NCBI RefSeq assembly: GCF_947500605.1
Contig: NZ_CANMSJ010000006.1
Span: forward strand, 124,001-188,000
Reading direction: 5' to 3'
Origin: an uncultured Lacinutrix sp.
Lineage (GTDB): Bacteria; Bacteroidota; Bacteroidia; Flavobacteriales; Flavobacteriaceae
Length of the DNA stretch: 64,000 bases
Both the position numbers and the translations under genes were made by a program. The notes below the pieces were generated by a model. The model was not told the origin of the DNA. It saw only the letters and a list, made by a program, of their open reading frames with translations, and did not search any database. Below are positions 52,090 to 59,468 of this stretch, in pieces. Numbering within the stretch: the first letter of the stretch is position 1; the number at the start of each line of letters is the position of its first letter.

Positions 52090-52844
52090 TAATTAGCTCT
52101 ATTTTTTTTGATTAGTTGTTTCTTCCAATACCACATCATAATAAATCCTGTAATTGCGCCACCTATGTGTGCCATATGCCCAATATTTGTAGAACCTACT
52201 AATGGTGTTCCTGTTAAAACTGCAGAAACAACATCTCCTGCTACATAAGCCATAACTAAATATTTAAGCTTAATAGGAATTGGAGGAAACATTAGCATAA
52301 ACTCTACATTTGGAAACAAATAAGCAGTTGCAACAGCAACACCCATAACTGCACCAGAAGCGCCTAAACTAATTTTGTTAAAATTAGTAACTAAGTTTTT
52401 AAAAGAGTTCTCTGTTAATAATGACTCCCAAGCAGGATAATACTTTCCTTGACTTAGCGTAGACATTATATCTGTTTTATTAAAACCTGAATTAGTTAAT
52501 GTATTTATTGCTAATTCTATTTGTATGTAATCTACTAAAACACTTAAAACCACCGCTCCTAATCCTGCAGAAAAATACAAAATTAAAAACTTATTCTTTC
52601 CTATCGCCCTTTCTAGCAACGTCCCAATAAAAATAAGCATTAGCATGTTAGACAATAAGTGCATGAAGTCTAAATGCATAAAAAAGTGTGTTACTACCTG
52701 CCAAATATGGAAATCGTTATTTAATGGATAATACATAACCATCCATTTGTTAAACAAGGTTGTATCTCCAAGCGTAATTGATGCTACAAAAAATATAACA
52801 TTAATAATTACAATATGCTTTATTACTTCTGTTAACTTAATCAT
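52089..52844 (-). CDS. rhomboid-family intramembrane serine protease
   Basis: 251 residues, a second rhomboid directly upstream of the first. Ser in SLGASGAVMGVAV, His in HIGGAITGFIMM, and the loop HFFMHLDFMHLLSNMLML are all present, so both copies should be active. They are not near-identical and have probably diverged in substrate. It overlaps the mutL stop by one base. Confidence 0.93.
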   Translation of the reverse strand: MIKLTEVIKHIVIINVIFFVASITLGDTTLFNKWMVMYYPLNNDFHIWQVVTHFFMHLDFMHLLSNMLMLIFIGTLLERAIGKNKFLILYFSAGLGAVVLSVLVDYIQIELAINTLTNSGFNKTDIMSTLSQGKYYPAWESLLTENSFKNLVTNFNKISLGASGAVMGVAVATAYLFPNVEFMLMFPPIPIKLKYLVMAYVAGDVVSAVLTGTPLVGSTNIGHMAHIGGAITGFIMMWYWKKQLIKKNRAN

Positions 52845-54700
52845 TATACAAACTTTTTATCCAACTCGTCTACAGTCATCGTTACAAACGTAGTTCTATT
52901 AGTTGGTGAAACGTTAGGTTCCTTACATGCAAAAAGTGAATTCACTAAATGCTCTTGTTCCATTATTGTTAGGCTCTGTCCTGTTTTTATAGCCAAACTT
53001 TTAGCTAAAGATTTAGCGAGTAAATCTGTTGGACTAAAGTTACTATCAGGCACTTCATTTTCCACGTCATTAATAAGTTGTTCTAAAATAATAGACACTT
53101 CACTTTCAGGAACACTTACTGGAACTCCTGAGATTTCTACTAATTCTTCTTTTATGGTTTGAAAAATAAAACCTGTATGTTCTAAATCTGTTTTTAATTG
53201 ATTTATAATATTAATTTCTTGTGGTGAAAAATGAAGCTGTAGCGGAAACAGTAATTGCTGACTCATAGCTTCTTTAATCGTCATGTTTTTTAAGAAATCT
53301 TCATACAGCACACGTTGGTGCGCACGATGCTGATCTATTAATAACATACCAGATTTTATAGTACTTACAATGTATTTATTATGAAATTGATATGTACTTT
53401 GCTTCTTCTCTACTTGATTATCATTATCGAAAATCGACTCGTTTTTAGTCGCACTTTCAAATTGAACCTCGCTAAAATCTTGTTGTGTTTGTGTCCCTTT
53501 AGATTCTAAACCTACATACAAACTTTCCCAATTAGAACTTGGTGTCTTTTTGTAAGAACTATTACTTACAGTTCCGCTATTACTAGATTGTTTTTCTTCT
53601 CTAAACGGATTAAAACTTCTATCGATTTCTACAGAAGGCTCTCCTTTTTGTTGGTAGCTATACGGTGTATCTAAATTTGCATCTCGGTCGAAATCTAAAA
53701 CAGGTGCTATATTAAACTGTCCTAAACTGTGTTTTACTGCCGAACGTAAAATGGCATACAATGTATGCTCGTCGTCAAACTTAATTTCAGTTTTTGTAGG
53801 ATGTATATTTATATCTATTGTTTGTGGATTCACCGTTAAATTTAAAAAGTAACTTGCGTGAGCTCCATCTTTTAAAAGTCCTTCGAAAGCAGATCCTATT
53901 GCATGATTTAAGTATGCACTTTTAATAAATCTATCGTTTACAAAGAAAAATTGTTCTCCTCTAGTCTTTTTAGCAAACTCTGGTTTACCAACAAAACCCG
54001 ATATTTTTAGTACTTCGGTATCTTCGTCTACAGGAACTAATTTTTCATTTGTTTTTGTTCCAAAAATATTTACAATACGTTGTCTGTAATTACTATCTGG
54101 AAGGTTAAACGTCTCACTACCATTATGAAACATTACAAATCCAATATTAGGATGCGCTAATGCCACACGATGAAACTCGTCTACAATATGGCGTGTTTCA
54201 ACTGTATTAGATTTTAAAAAATTACGTCTTGCAGGAATGTTATAAAACAAGTTTTTAACCGAAATAGAAGTCCCTTTTGGTGTTACCACAACCTCTTGGC
54301 TGTTTACAGTACTACCTTCAATTTCTATACAAGTGCCAACATCTTCGTTTTCTTGCTTTGTTTTTAATTCTACATGTGCAATTGCAGCAATACTTGCTAA
54401 TGCTTCACCTCTAAAACCTTTAGTGTTAAGTAAAAAAAGATCGTCTGCTGTTCTAATTTTAGAAGTTGCATGACGTTCGAAACTTAATCTCGCATCTGTA
54501 ACGCTCATACCTTTACCGTTATCGATAACTTGTACAAGTGTTTTTCCTGCGTCTTTAATTATAAGTTTTATTGTGGTTGCTCCAGCATCAATAGCATTTT
54601 CCAGCAATTCTTTAACAACAGAAGCAGGTCTTTGCACAACTTCTCCTGCTGCTATTTGGTTTGCAACATGATCTGGTAATAATTGAATGATATCTGCCAT
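52844..54700 (-). CDS. mutL: DNA mismatch repair protein MutL
   Basis: 618 residues. GHKL ATPase motifs: VKELLENAIDAGAT (N-box), DNGKGM, TKGFRGEALASI (G2), then GTSISVKNLFYNIPARR. The C-terminal dimerisation domain carries LLIDQHRAHQRVLYEDFLKN and the end ACKEPNVSPTNRTT. The usual DQHAxHERxxYE motif is DQHRAHQRVLYE, and the C-terminal CPHGRP is absent, so I would not assume endonuclease activity. It couples MutS to downstream repair. Confidence 0.96.
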   Translation of the reverse strand: MADIIQLLPDHVANQIAAGEVVQRPASVVKELLENAIDAGATTIKLIIKDAGKTLVQVIDNGKGMSVTDARLSFERHATSKIRTADDLFLLNTKGFRGEALASIAAIAHVELKTKQENEDVGTCIEIEGSTVNSQEVVVTPKGTSISVKNLFYNIPARRNFLKSNTVETRHIVDEFHRVALAHPNIGFVMFHNGSETFNLPDSNYRQRIVNIFGTKTNEKLVPVDEDTEVLKISGFVGKPEFAKKTRGEQFFFVNDRFIKSAYLNHAIGSAFEGLLKDGAHASYFLNLTVNPQTIDINIHPTKTEIKFDDEHTLYAILRSAVKHSLGQFNIAPVLDFDRDANLDTPYSYQQKGEPSVEIDRSFNPFREEKQSSNSGTVSNSSYKKTPSSNWESLYVGLESKGTQTQQDFSEVQFESATKNESIFDNDNQVEKKQSTYQFHNKYIVSTIKSGMLLIDQHRAHQRVLYEDFLKNMTIKEAMSQQLLFPLQLHFSPQEINIINQLKTDLEHTGFIFQTIKEELVEISGVPVSVPESEVSIILEQLINDVENEVPDSNFSPTDLLAKSLAKSLAIKTGQSLTIMEQEHLVNSLFACKEPNVSPTNRTTFVTMTVDELDKKFV

Positions 54701-54707
54701 TTACAGC

Positions 54708-54980
54708 TTAAAAAAATATAGTGAGATCGAAATCGATTATAAAAAGAAAAATTAAGACTAAAACGGAAATAATAATTAACACACGTCTGTTAACGGCTTT
54801 ATCTGGTGAATTTTGATATTCATCTACAGCTTTTAGCAATCGCTTTTTAAGACCACCAGAAGCTTCTAATGTAGAGCGTTCGGAATCAAATTTACCTTTC
54901 ATAGCAAACGGACTCCCATCACCCTCATAAAAACGAGGCTTATAATTATAACGCTTATTTTGTTTTAGTTTAAGTCCCAT
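54708..54980 (-). CDS. small C-terminally anchored protein (90 aa)
   Basis: Residues 1-60 are hydrophilic with many Lys, Tyr and Asp (YNYKPRFYEGDGSPFAMKGK); residues 65-88 form one membrane span at the C-terminus. Genomes sometimes label such proteins riboflavin synthase subunit beta, but there is no enzyme domain to support that. It lies eight bases upstream of mutL and is likely cotranscribed. A distant relative of the 74-residue neighbour is suggested by a shared YN(Y/S)xxRF motif. Confidence 0.7.
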   Translation of the reverse strand: MGLKLKQNKRYNYKPRFYEGDGSPFAMKGKFDSERSTLEASGGLKKRLLKAVDEYQNSPDKAVNRRVLIIISVLVLIFLFIIDFDLTIFF

Positions 54981-54985
54981 AACAA

Positions 54986-55210
54986 TTATAGTTTATATTC
55001 AAGATAGTACATAACTGCAATAATAATGCCTAATAATAAAAGTAATAGCGGTAAGCCCATTTTACGTTTACCTGCACCTGTTTTCCTGGTACGTTTCCAC
55101 TCTGAGGTCATCTCTCGCTTAGCATCAAAATCCGTTTTTGCATCCTTGATTTCGTCTTTAGAAAACCTAGAATTATAATTAAACGTTTTGTTTTTTCTAT
55201 TATTAAACAC
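54986..55210 (-). CDS. small C-terminally anchored protein (74 aa)
   Basis: Residues 1-48 are highly charged (FSKDEIKDAKTDFDAKREM), followed by a basic GKRKMG and one membrane span (residues 52-70). It is the first gene of the mutL operon, five bases before the next small protein. No domain recognised. Confidence 0.7.
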   Translation of the reverse strand: MFNNRKNKTFNYNSRFSKDEIKDAKTDFDAKREMTSEWKRTRKTGAGKRKMGLPLLLLLLGIIIAVMYYLEYKL

Positions 55211-55239
55211 AGTGTTATTTTATACTATTGAAATACACT

Positions 55240-55247
55240 CAAAAGTA
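55240..55247 (-). promoter_or_regulatory. -7 promoter box of the mutL operon
   Basis: The minus strand reads TACTTTTG, an exact TAnnTTTG match, 30 bases upstream of the first small-protein gene. The remaining 300-bp gap to ribH shows no further gene. Confidence 0.5.
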
Positions 55248-55515
55248 CTGAAAATACAGAAGAATTTATATAATGAAATGCTAAATTTGTTAACAGACAC
55301 TTGCTAAAAGCAATATAAAGAGACTGAGTACATGTTAGGTTTATATGGAAAGCGAAGCAACTTTAAGTATCGTTTTTAGTATAAAACATAAAAACCCAAC
55401 TGAAATTCATTTAGTTATCACAGAAGTTTGTTCCTAAAAAAACAGTAGTTGGTACTTGTTTAAAGTATATTCTGTTTTAAAATCTATTAGATTAATAACA
55501 GAATATTAAATACTA

Positions 55516-55998
55516 CTATAACTTACTAATAACGGCCATTTTAATAGCAGCTACAGCAGCTTCTGTACCTTTATTACCATGTATACCTCCAGAGCGCTCG
55601 ATACCTTGCTGCTCGTTATTATCTGTTAATACACAGAAAATCACAGGCACATCGTGCAGTATATTTAAGTCTTTTATACCTTGAGAAACACCTTCGCAAA
55701 CAAAATCGAAATGTTTAGTTTCACCTTGAATTACACTTCCTATTGCAATAACAGCATCTACATTTTGTTTTTGCATTTTTTTAGAACCGTATATTAACTC
55801 AAAACTTCCAGGAACGTTCCAACGTGTAATGTTTTCTGGTAATACGTTATGCTCGATTAGCGTTTCGTAAGCACCTTTATACAAACCTTCTGTTATATTG
55901 TCATTCCATTCTGAAACAACAATCCCAAACCGAAAGTCCTTCGCGTTTGGGATTGATGCTTTATCGTATTCCGATAAATTATTATTTAATGTTGCCAT
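55516..55998 (-). CDS. ribH: 6,7-dimethyl-8-ribityllumazine synthase
   Basis: 160 residues, normal length. Signature segments: RFGIVVSEWNDNITEGLYKG, NVPGSFELIYGSKKM, IAIGSVIQGETKHFDFVCEG and IHGNKGTEAAVAAIKM, including the catalytic His in the KHFD motif. It condenses the pyrimidine and dihydroxybutanone phosphate to lumazine in riboflavin synthesis. It lies 25 bases downstream of the TPR gene on the same strand. Confidence 0.97.
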   Translation of the reverse strand: MATLNNNLSEYDKASIPNAKDFRFGIVVSEWNDNITEGLYKGAYETLIEHNVLPENITRWNVPGSFELIYGSKKMQKQNVDAVIAIGSVIQGETKHFDFVCEGVSQGIKDLNILHDVPVIFCVLTDNNEQQGIERSGGIHGNKGTEAAVAAIKMAVISKL

Positions 55999-56023
55999 GT
56001 TTATTTTCCGCTATAGCGATAAA

Positions 56024-56803
56024 TTATTTGTTTGACATTGCTTGCGCTTTCCCAATAAACACTTCTACTGAAGAAGCTTCAGGTGCATTAGGATAAGTAT
56101 CTTTAATAGTATTGAAATAACCTAAAGCTTCAGAAGCTTTTCCTAAATTTAAAGCAGTAATACCGGCTTTGTAAAAGAATGTAGGTGCAGTTAATTCGTT
56201 ATTTCTCATTTTTGCAGCTTGTAAGTAATACTTTAAAGCTTGCTCTGGTTGCTCTAATTGCATAAAAGCATCTCCAATAGATCCTTTTGCCATAGGTCCA
56301 GCTGCTTGATCTTCACTTTCAAATTTATCTAAATGCGTAATTGCATTTTTATAATCTTTTAAGTTTAAGTAAGCCATACCAGCGTAATAGTTTGCTAAAT
56401 TAGAAGCAGGTGTTCCACTGTATTCTTTTATAATATCTAACATACCATATTTACCTTCGCTACCTTTTAGTGAAACGTTGTAAAGAGAATCGCTAGAAAT
56501 ACCATTTGCAGCATCGTTAAATTGCTTTTGTGCGTGGTACATTTCGTTCATTCCATCTTCATTTGCTGGTTCTTGAACTAATTTAGTGTAAGCTAAATAA
56601 CTTAAAACTAAAGCCGCTACAACTCCAATAATAATGAAAATGTATTTTTGATTAGCAGCAACAAAGTCTTCTGTTTTAGAAGCTGTCTCATCTAAGGCAT
56701 CAAATACTTCCGCAGTTGTTGAGTTTTCTCCCAAGTCTTGCTCGATAACTTCTTGTTCTTTTTCCGTTTTTGGTTTGTAACCTCTTTTCTTATAAGTTGC
56801 CAT
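56024..56803 (-). CDS. TPR-repeat membrane-anchored protein
   Basis: 259 residues. A charged cytosolic N-terminus (residues 1-48), one membrane span (about 51-72), then extracytoplasmic TPR repeats (NYYAGMAYLNLKDYKNAITH, FMQLEQPEQALKYYLQAAKM, ALNLGKASEALGYFNTIKD). The topology is that of YfgM-like proteins, which link the Sec translocon to periplasmic chaperones; a YfgM role is inferred from topology. A TATTTTTG box at 56826-56833 lies 23 bases upstream. Confidence 0.85.
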   Translation of the reverse strand: MATYKKRGYKPKTEKEQEVIEQDLGENSTTAEVFDALDETASKTEDFVAANQKYIFIIIGVVAALVLSYLAYTKLVQEPANEDGMNEMYHAQKQFNDAANGISSDSLYNVSLKGSEGKYGMLDIIKEYSGTPASNLANYYAGMAYLNLKDYKNAITHLDKFESEDQAAGPMAKGSIGDAFMQLEQPEQALKYYLQAAKMRNNELTAPTFFYKAGITALNLGKASEALGYFNTIKDTYPNAPEASSVEVFIGKAQAMSNK

Positions 56804-56825
56804 GTATATTTTTATTTATGCCTCG

Positions 56826-56833
56826 CAAAAATA
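56826..56833 (-). promoter_or_regulatory. -7 promoter box for the TPR gene
   Basis: The minus strand reads TATTTTTG, an exact TAnnTTTG match, divergent from the recF promoter. Confidence 0.45.
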
Positions 56834-56885
56834 AAATATTTCTTCATATATAAAAGCTTATTTATTTGTTATTTTGCAAGCCACA

Positions 56886-56893
56886 TATATTTG
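56886..56893 (+). promoter_or_regulatory. -7 promoter box for recF
   Basis: TATATTTG, an exact TAnnTTTG match, 36 bases before the recF start. Confidence 0.5.
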
Positions 56894-56929
56894 TAAAAAT
56901 AACAGCTACAACATTTGTGAAAATAGTCT

Positions 56930-58009
56930 ATGATTTTAAAATCACTTTCCTTAGTAAATTACAAAAATTTCGAGAGTAAATCTCTAATTTTTAACGACAC
57001 CATAAACTGTCTTGTTGGTAACAATGGCGTAGGTAAAACAAATATTTTAGATGCTATTTACCACCTCTCTTTTGGTAAGAGTTATTTTAATCCTGTGGCC
57101 TCTCAAAACATTAAACATGACGAAGAATTCTTTGTTGTAAATGGCGATTATAGTAAGGAAAATAAATCTGAAAAGATTGTAGTTAGCCTAAAACGCGGTC
57201 AAAAAAAGGTAATTAAACGTAACGGAAAGGCATATAATAAGTTTAGCGAGCATATTGGATTCTTACCTTTAGTTATAATTTCGCCTGCCGATAGAGATTT
57301 AATTACAGAAGGAAGCGATACCCGAAGAAAATTTATAGACAGTGTTATTTCGCAAAGCGATAAAACCTATTTAGACGATTTAATTAAATACAATAAAACA
57401 CTAGCGCAACGTAACAGTTTATTAAAATACTTCGCGCTTAATAATACTTTTAATATTGATACGCTAGAAGTTTACAATAGCCAATTAACAGATTTTGGCA
57501 CTAGCGTTTTTAATAAAAGAAATGCTTTTTTAGAAACCTTCATCCCTATTTTTAAGGCTAGATATAAAGCCATAAGTAATGGTAACGAAGTTGTAGATTT
57601 AGTTTATAAAAGTGATTTGTTTGAAACAGATTTAAACACATTACTTAAACAAGTTATTAATAAAGATAAAATGGTACAATATACTAGTGTTGGTGTACAT
57701 AAAGACGATTTAATCTTTAATATAGACAGTCATCCTATTAAAAAGTTTGGTAGTCAAGGACAGCAAAAATCATTTTTAATTGCGTTGAAATTAGCACAGT
57801 TCGATTTTATAAAGCAACAAAGTGGTTTTAATCCTATCTTATTGTTAGATGACATTTTCGATAAGTTAGATGAAGAACGCGTAACGCAAATAATAAAATT
57901 GGTGGACGATGAAAACTTCGGACAATTATTTATTAGCGATACACATGCTGAACGAACAGAAAAAGCCGTAAAACAAGTACATCAATCTTATGAGATATTT
58001 AAGTTGTAA
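56930..58009 (+). CDS. recF: DNA replication/repair protein RecF
   Basis: 359 residues. Walker [10 protein letters not shown] is at 30-38, the signature region [20 protein letters not shown] near 273-292, and Walker [16 protein letters not shown] near 305-319. It is an SMC-like ATPase that loads RecA at gaps through RecOR. It is the first gene of a rightward group that includes a lipoprotein and a DUF721 gene; DUF721 commonly accompanies recF. Confidence 0.96.
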   Translation: MILKSLSLVNYKNFESKSLIFNDTINCLVGNNGVGKTNILDAIYHLSFGKSYFNPVASQNIKHDEEFFVVNGDYSKENKSEKIVVSLKRGQKKVIKRNGKAYNKFSEHIGFLPLVIISPADRDLITEGSDTRRKFIDSVISQSDKTYLDDLIKYNKTLAQRNSLLKYFALNNTFNIDTLEVYNSQLTDFGTSVFNKRNAFLETFIPIFKARYKAISNGNEVVDLVYKSDLFETDLNTLLKQVINKDKMVQYTSVGVHKDDLIFNIDSHPIKKFGSQGQQKSFLIALKLAQFDFIKQQSGFNPILLLDDIFDKLDEERVTQIIKLVDDENFGQLFISDTHAERTEKAVKQVHQSYEIFKL

Positions 58010-58016
58010 TTTGTAG

Positions 58017-58060
58017 TGTCATTGCGAGAAGTGACGCAGGAACGACGTGGCAATCTTTTA
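58017..58060. repeat. REP-like dispersed palindromic element
   Basis: TGTCATTGCGAGAAGTGACG continues to CGTGGCAATCTTTT; the ends ATTGC (58021-58025) and GCAAT (58050-58054) pair. The TCATTGCGAG...GCAATCT pattern is a known dispersed repeat type in Bacteroidota and some other bacteria, usually present in many genomic copies. Only one is in this window. Confidence 0.5.
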
Positions 58061-58079
58061 ATTATATAAAATTCACACT

Positions 58080-58499
58080 ATGAAGAAAAATATTTTTGTT
58101 TTATTAGTATCTATTATCGTTTTTAGTTGTTCTCAAAAACCAAAAACTTTAATAGCACACCTTGATGGCTATTGGGAAATTGAAAGTGTATCATTATCTA
58201 ATGGCGCAAAAAAGGATTATAACGTAAACCAAACTGTAGATTATATTTCTATTGGTGATAATTTAAAAGGTTTTAGAAAAAAAATGAATCCTCGTTTTGA
58301 TGGTAAATATGAAACTTCAAAAGATTCAGAAATACTTGAACTAAAAATAGAAAACGATAGTTTAAACTTATATTATTCGACAGAATTTTCTAAATGGAAA
58401 GAAACCGTTTTAATGGCAAATAAGAGTCAGTTAAAAATTATCAACCAAAATAACGATGTATATTTATACAAACGTTTTATTCCTATTATAGTAGAGTAA
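58080..58499 (+). CDS. small lipocalin-like lipoprotein
   Basis: 139 residues with a lipoprotein signal (IVFSCSQK, Cys near 17). The mature part opens with HLDGYWEIESVSLSNGAKKD, the GxWxxxS start of bacterial lipocalin-like domains, followed by alternating beta strands. It probably sits on the periplasmic face of a membrane. Its role is unknown; it is between recF and the DUF721 gene. Confidence 0.75.
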   Translation: MKKNIFVLLVSIIVFSCSQKPKTLIAHLDGYWEIESVSLSNGAKKDYNVNQTVDYISIGDNLKGFRKKMNPRFDGKYETSKDSEILELKIENDSLNLYYSTEFSKWKETVLMANKSQLKIINQNNDVYLYKRFIPIIVE

Positions 58500-58545
58500 A
58501 TTACTAATTTAATAAATGAGCCTTCCAATGTATTGGAAGATAAAT

Positions 58546-58842
58546 ATGGCAAAAAGAAACAATAGTATTTTAAACATTCAAGACGCACTACAAGATTTTG
58601 TAGAAAGTAATAAATTAGAAAAAGGATTAGACAAGGTTAATGTTCGCGATGCTTGGGTAAAATTAATGGGTAATGGTGTCAATAATTACACAACTTCTGT
58701 AGATATAAAAAACGAAACGCTTTACGTGCAATTAAGTTCTAGTACTTTAAGAGAAGAATTAAGCTACGGAAAAGATAAAATTGTAAAAATGCTTAATGAC
58801 GAATTAGGGAAAGATTTAATAAAAAAGATAGTATTAAGGTAG
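58546..58842 (+). CDS. DUF721 domain-containing protein
   Basis: 98 residues from the ATG at 58546. The upstream frame to 58516 adds ten residues that do not fit the family start MAKRNN. The DUF721 pattern VRDAWVKLMGNGVNNYTTSV and LYVQLSSSTLREELSYGKDK is clear. Proteins of this family are small RNA- or DNA-associated proteins near recF in Bacteroidota and actinobacteria; the role is not established. Confidence 0.87.
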   Translation: MAKRNNSILNIQDALQDFVESNKLEKGLDKVNVRDAWVKLMGNGVNNYTTSVDIKNETLYVQLSSSTLREELSYGKDKIVKMLNDELGKDLIKKIVLR

Positions 58843-59103
58843 TTTCTCACTAAATCAAGCTATTACTACTCCCTATAAAACACAGCTATATTCTCTTTTA
58901 TTTTTAATATAAAAAACATTAAAACTTCAAAATCAAATAAACCTTTATTTGGTTTTATCTGTAATTTAAAAAAGCGCACAAGTACAAACATGTTACGAGA
59001 ATATTAAAATAAACTTAGTATCAATCTGTAATTAAGACAGATACATCAATATTATTAAATTGTAATCAAAAAAAATAAAAGCAGATTCTTTAATAAAAAA
59101 TAT

Positions 59104-59111
59104 TATATTTG
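59104..59111 (+). promoter_or_regulatory. -7 promoter box for the cold-shock gene
   Basis: TATATTTG, an exact TAnnTTTG match, ending 30 bases before the ATG at 59142, which predicts a short leader of about 24 bases rather than the long leader of E. coli cspA. The 260-bp gap before it holds no gene. Confidence 0.55.
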
Positions 59112-59141
59112 TTACTTATTATAAATTTAATATTTTTTAAA

Positions 59142-59333
59142 ATGGCTCAAGGCACAGTAAAATTTTTCAATGATTCTAAAGGATTCGGTTTTATAACTGA
59201 AGAAGGATCAGACAACGACCATTTCGTACACATTTCTGGATTAATCGACGAAGTTCGTGAAGGAGACGTAGTAGAATTTGACCTTCAAGAAGGTAAAAAA
59301 GGTATGAACGCAGTAAACGTAAAAGTAGTATAA
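59142..59333 (+). CDS. cold-shock domain protein
   Basis: 63 residues from the ATG at 59142 (MAQGTVKFFN, the family start); the frame begins at 59109 but that extension is not conserved. RNP1 KGFGFIT and RNP2-like HFVHISGL are present. It binds single-stranded RNA and DNA and melts RNA structure. Monocistronic, with its own terminator 35 bases downstream. Confidence 0.95.
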   Translation: MAQGTVKFFNDSKGFGFITEEGSDNDHFVHISGLIDEVREGDVVEFDLQEGKKGMNAVNVKVV

Positions 59334-59365
59334 TTATATATATTCAATTTACTTTATTACAAGTT

Positions 59366-59393
59366 AAAGCTCACTATTAGTGAGCTTTTTTTG
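59366..59393 (+). terminator. rho-independent terminator after the cold-shock gene
   Basis: AAAGCTCAC (59366-59374), loop TATTA, GTGAGCTTT (59380-59388), followed by Ts. Confidence 0.9.
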
Positions 59394-59420
59394 TTTTAAT
59401 GCTGTTACAACAACAGCAAA

Positions 59421-59450
59421 AAAAAGCGCAACTATTGGTTGCGCTTTTTT
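59421..59450. terminator. rho-independent terminator after the M4 metalloprotease gene
   Basis: AAAAAGCGCAAC (59421-59432), loop TATTG, GTTGCGCTTTTT (59438-59449). On the minus strand it follows the protease stop by about 20 bases; it may also serve the plus strand. Confidence 0.9.
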
Positions 59451-59468
59451 ACTTTATATTATTTCTTT

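Noticed and set aside
54708-54980. Riboflavin synthase subunit beta
   Set aside because: The 90-residue protein has no enzyme fold; the genuine lumazine synthase is ribH at 55516-55998.
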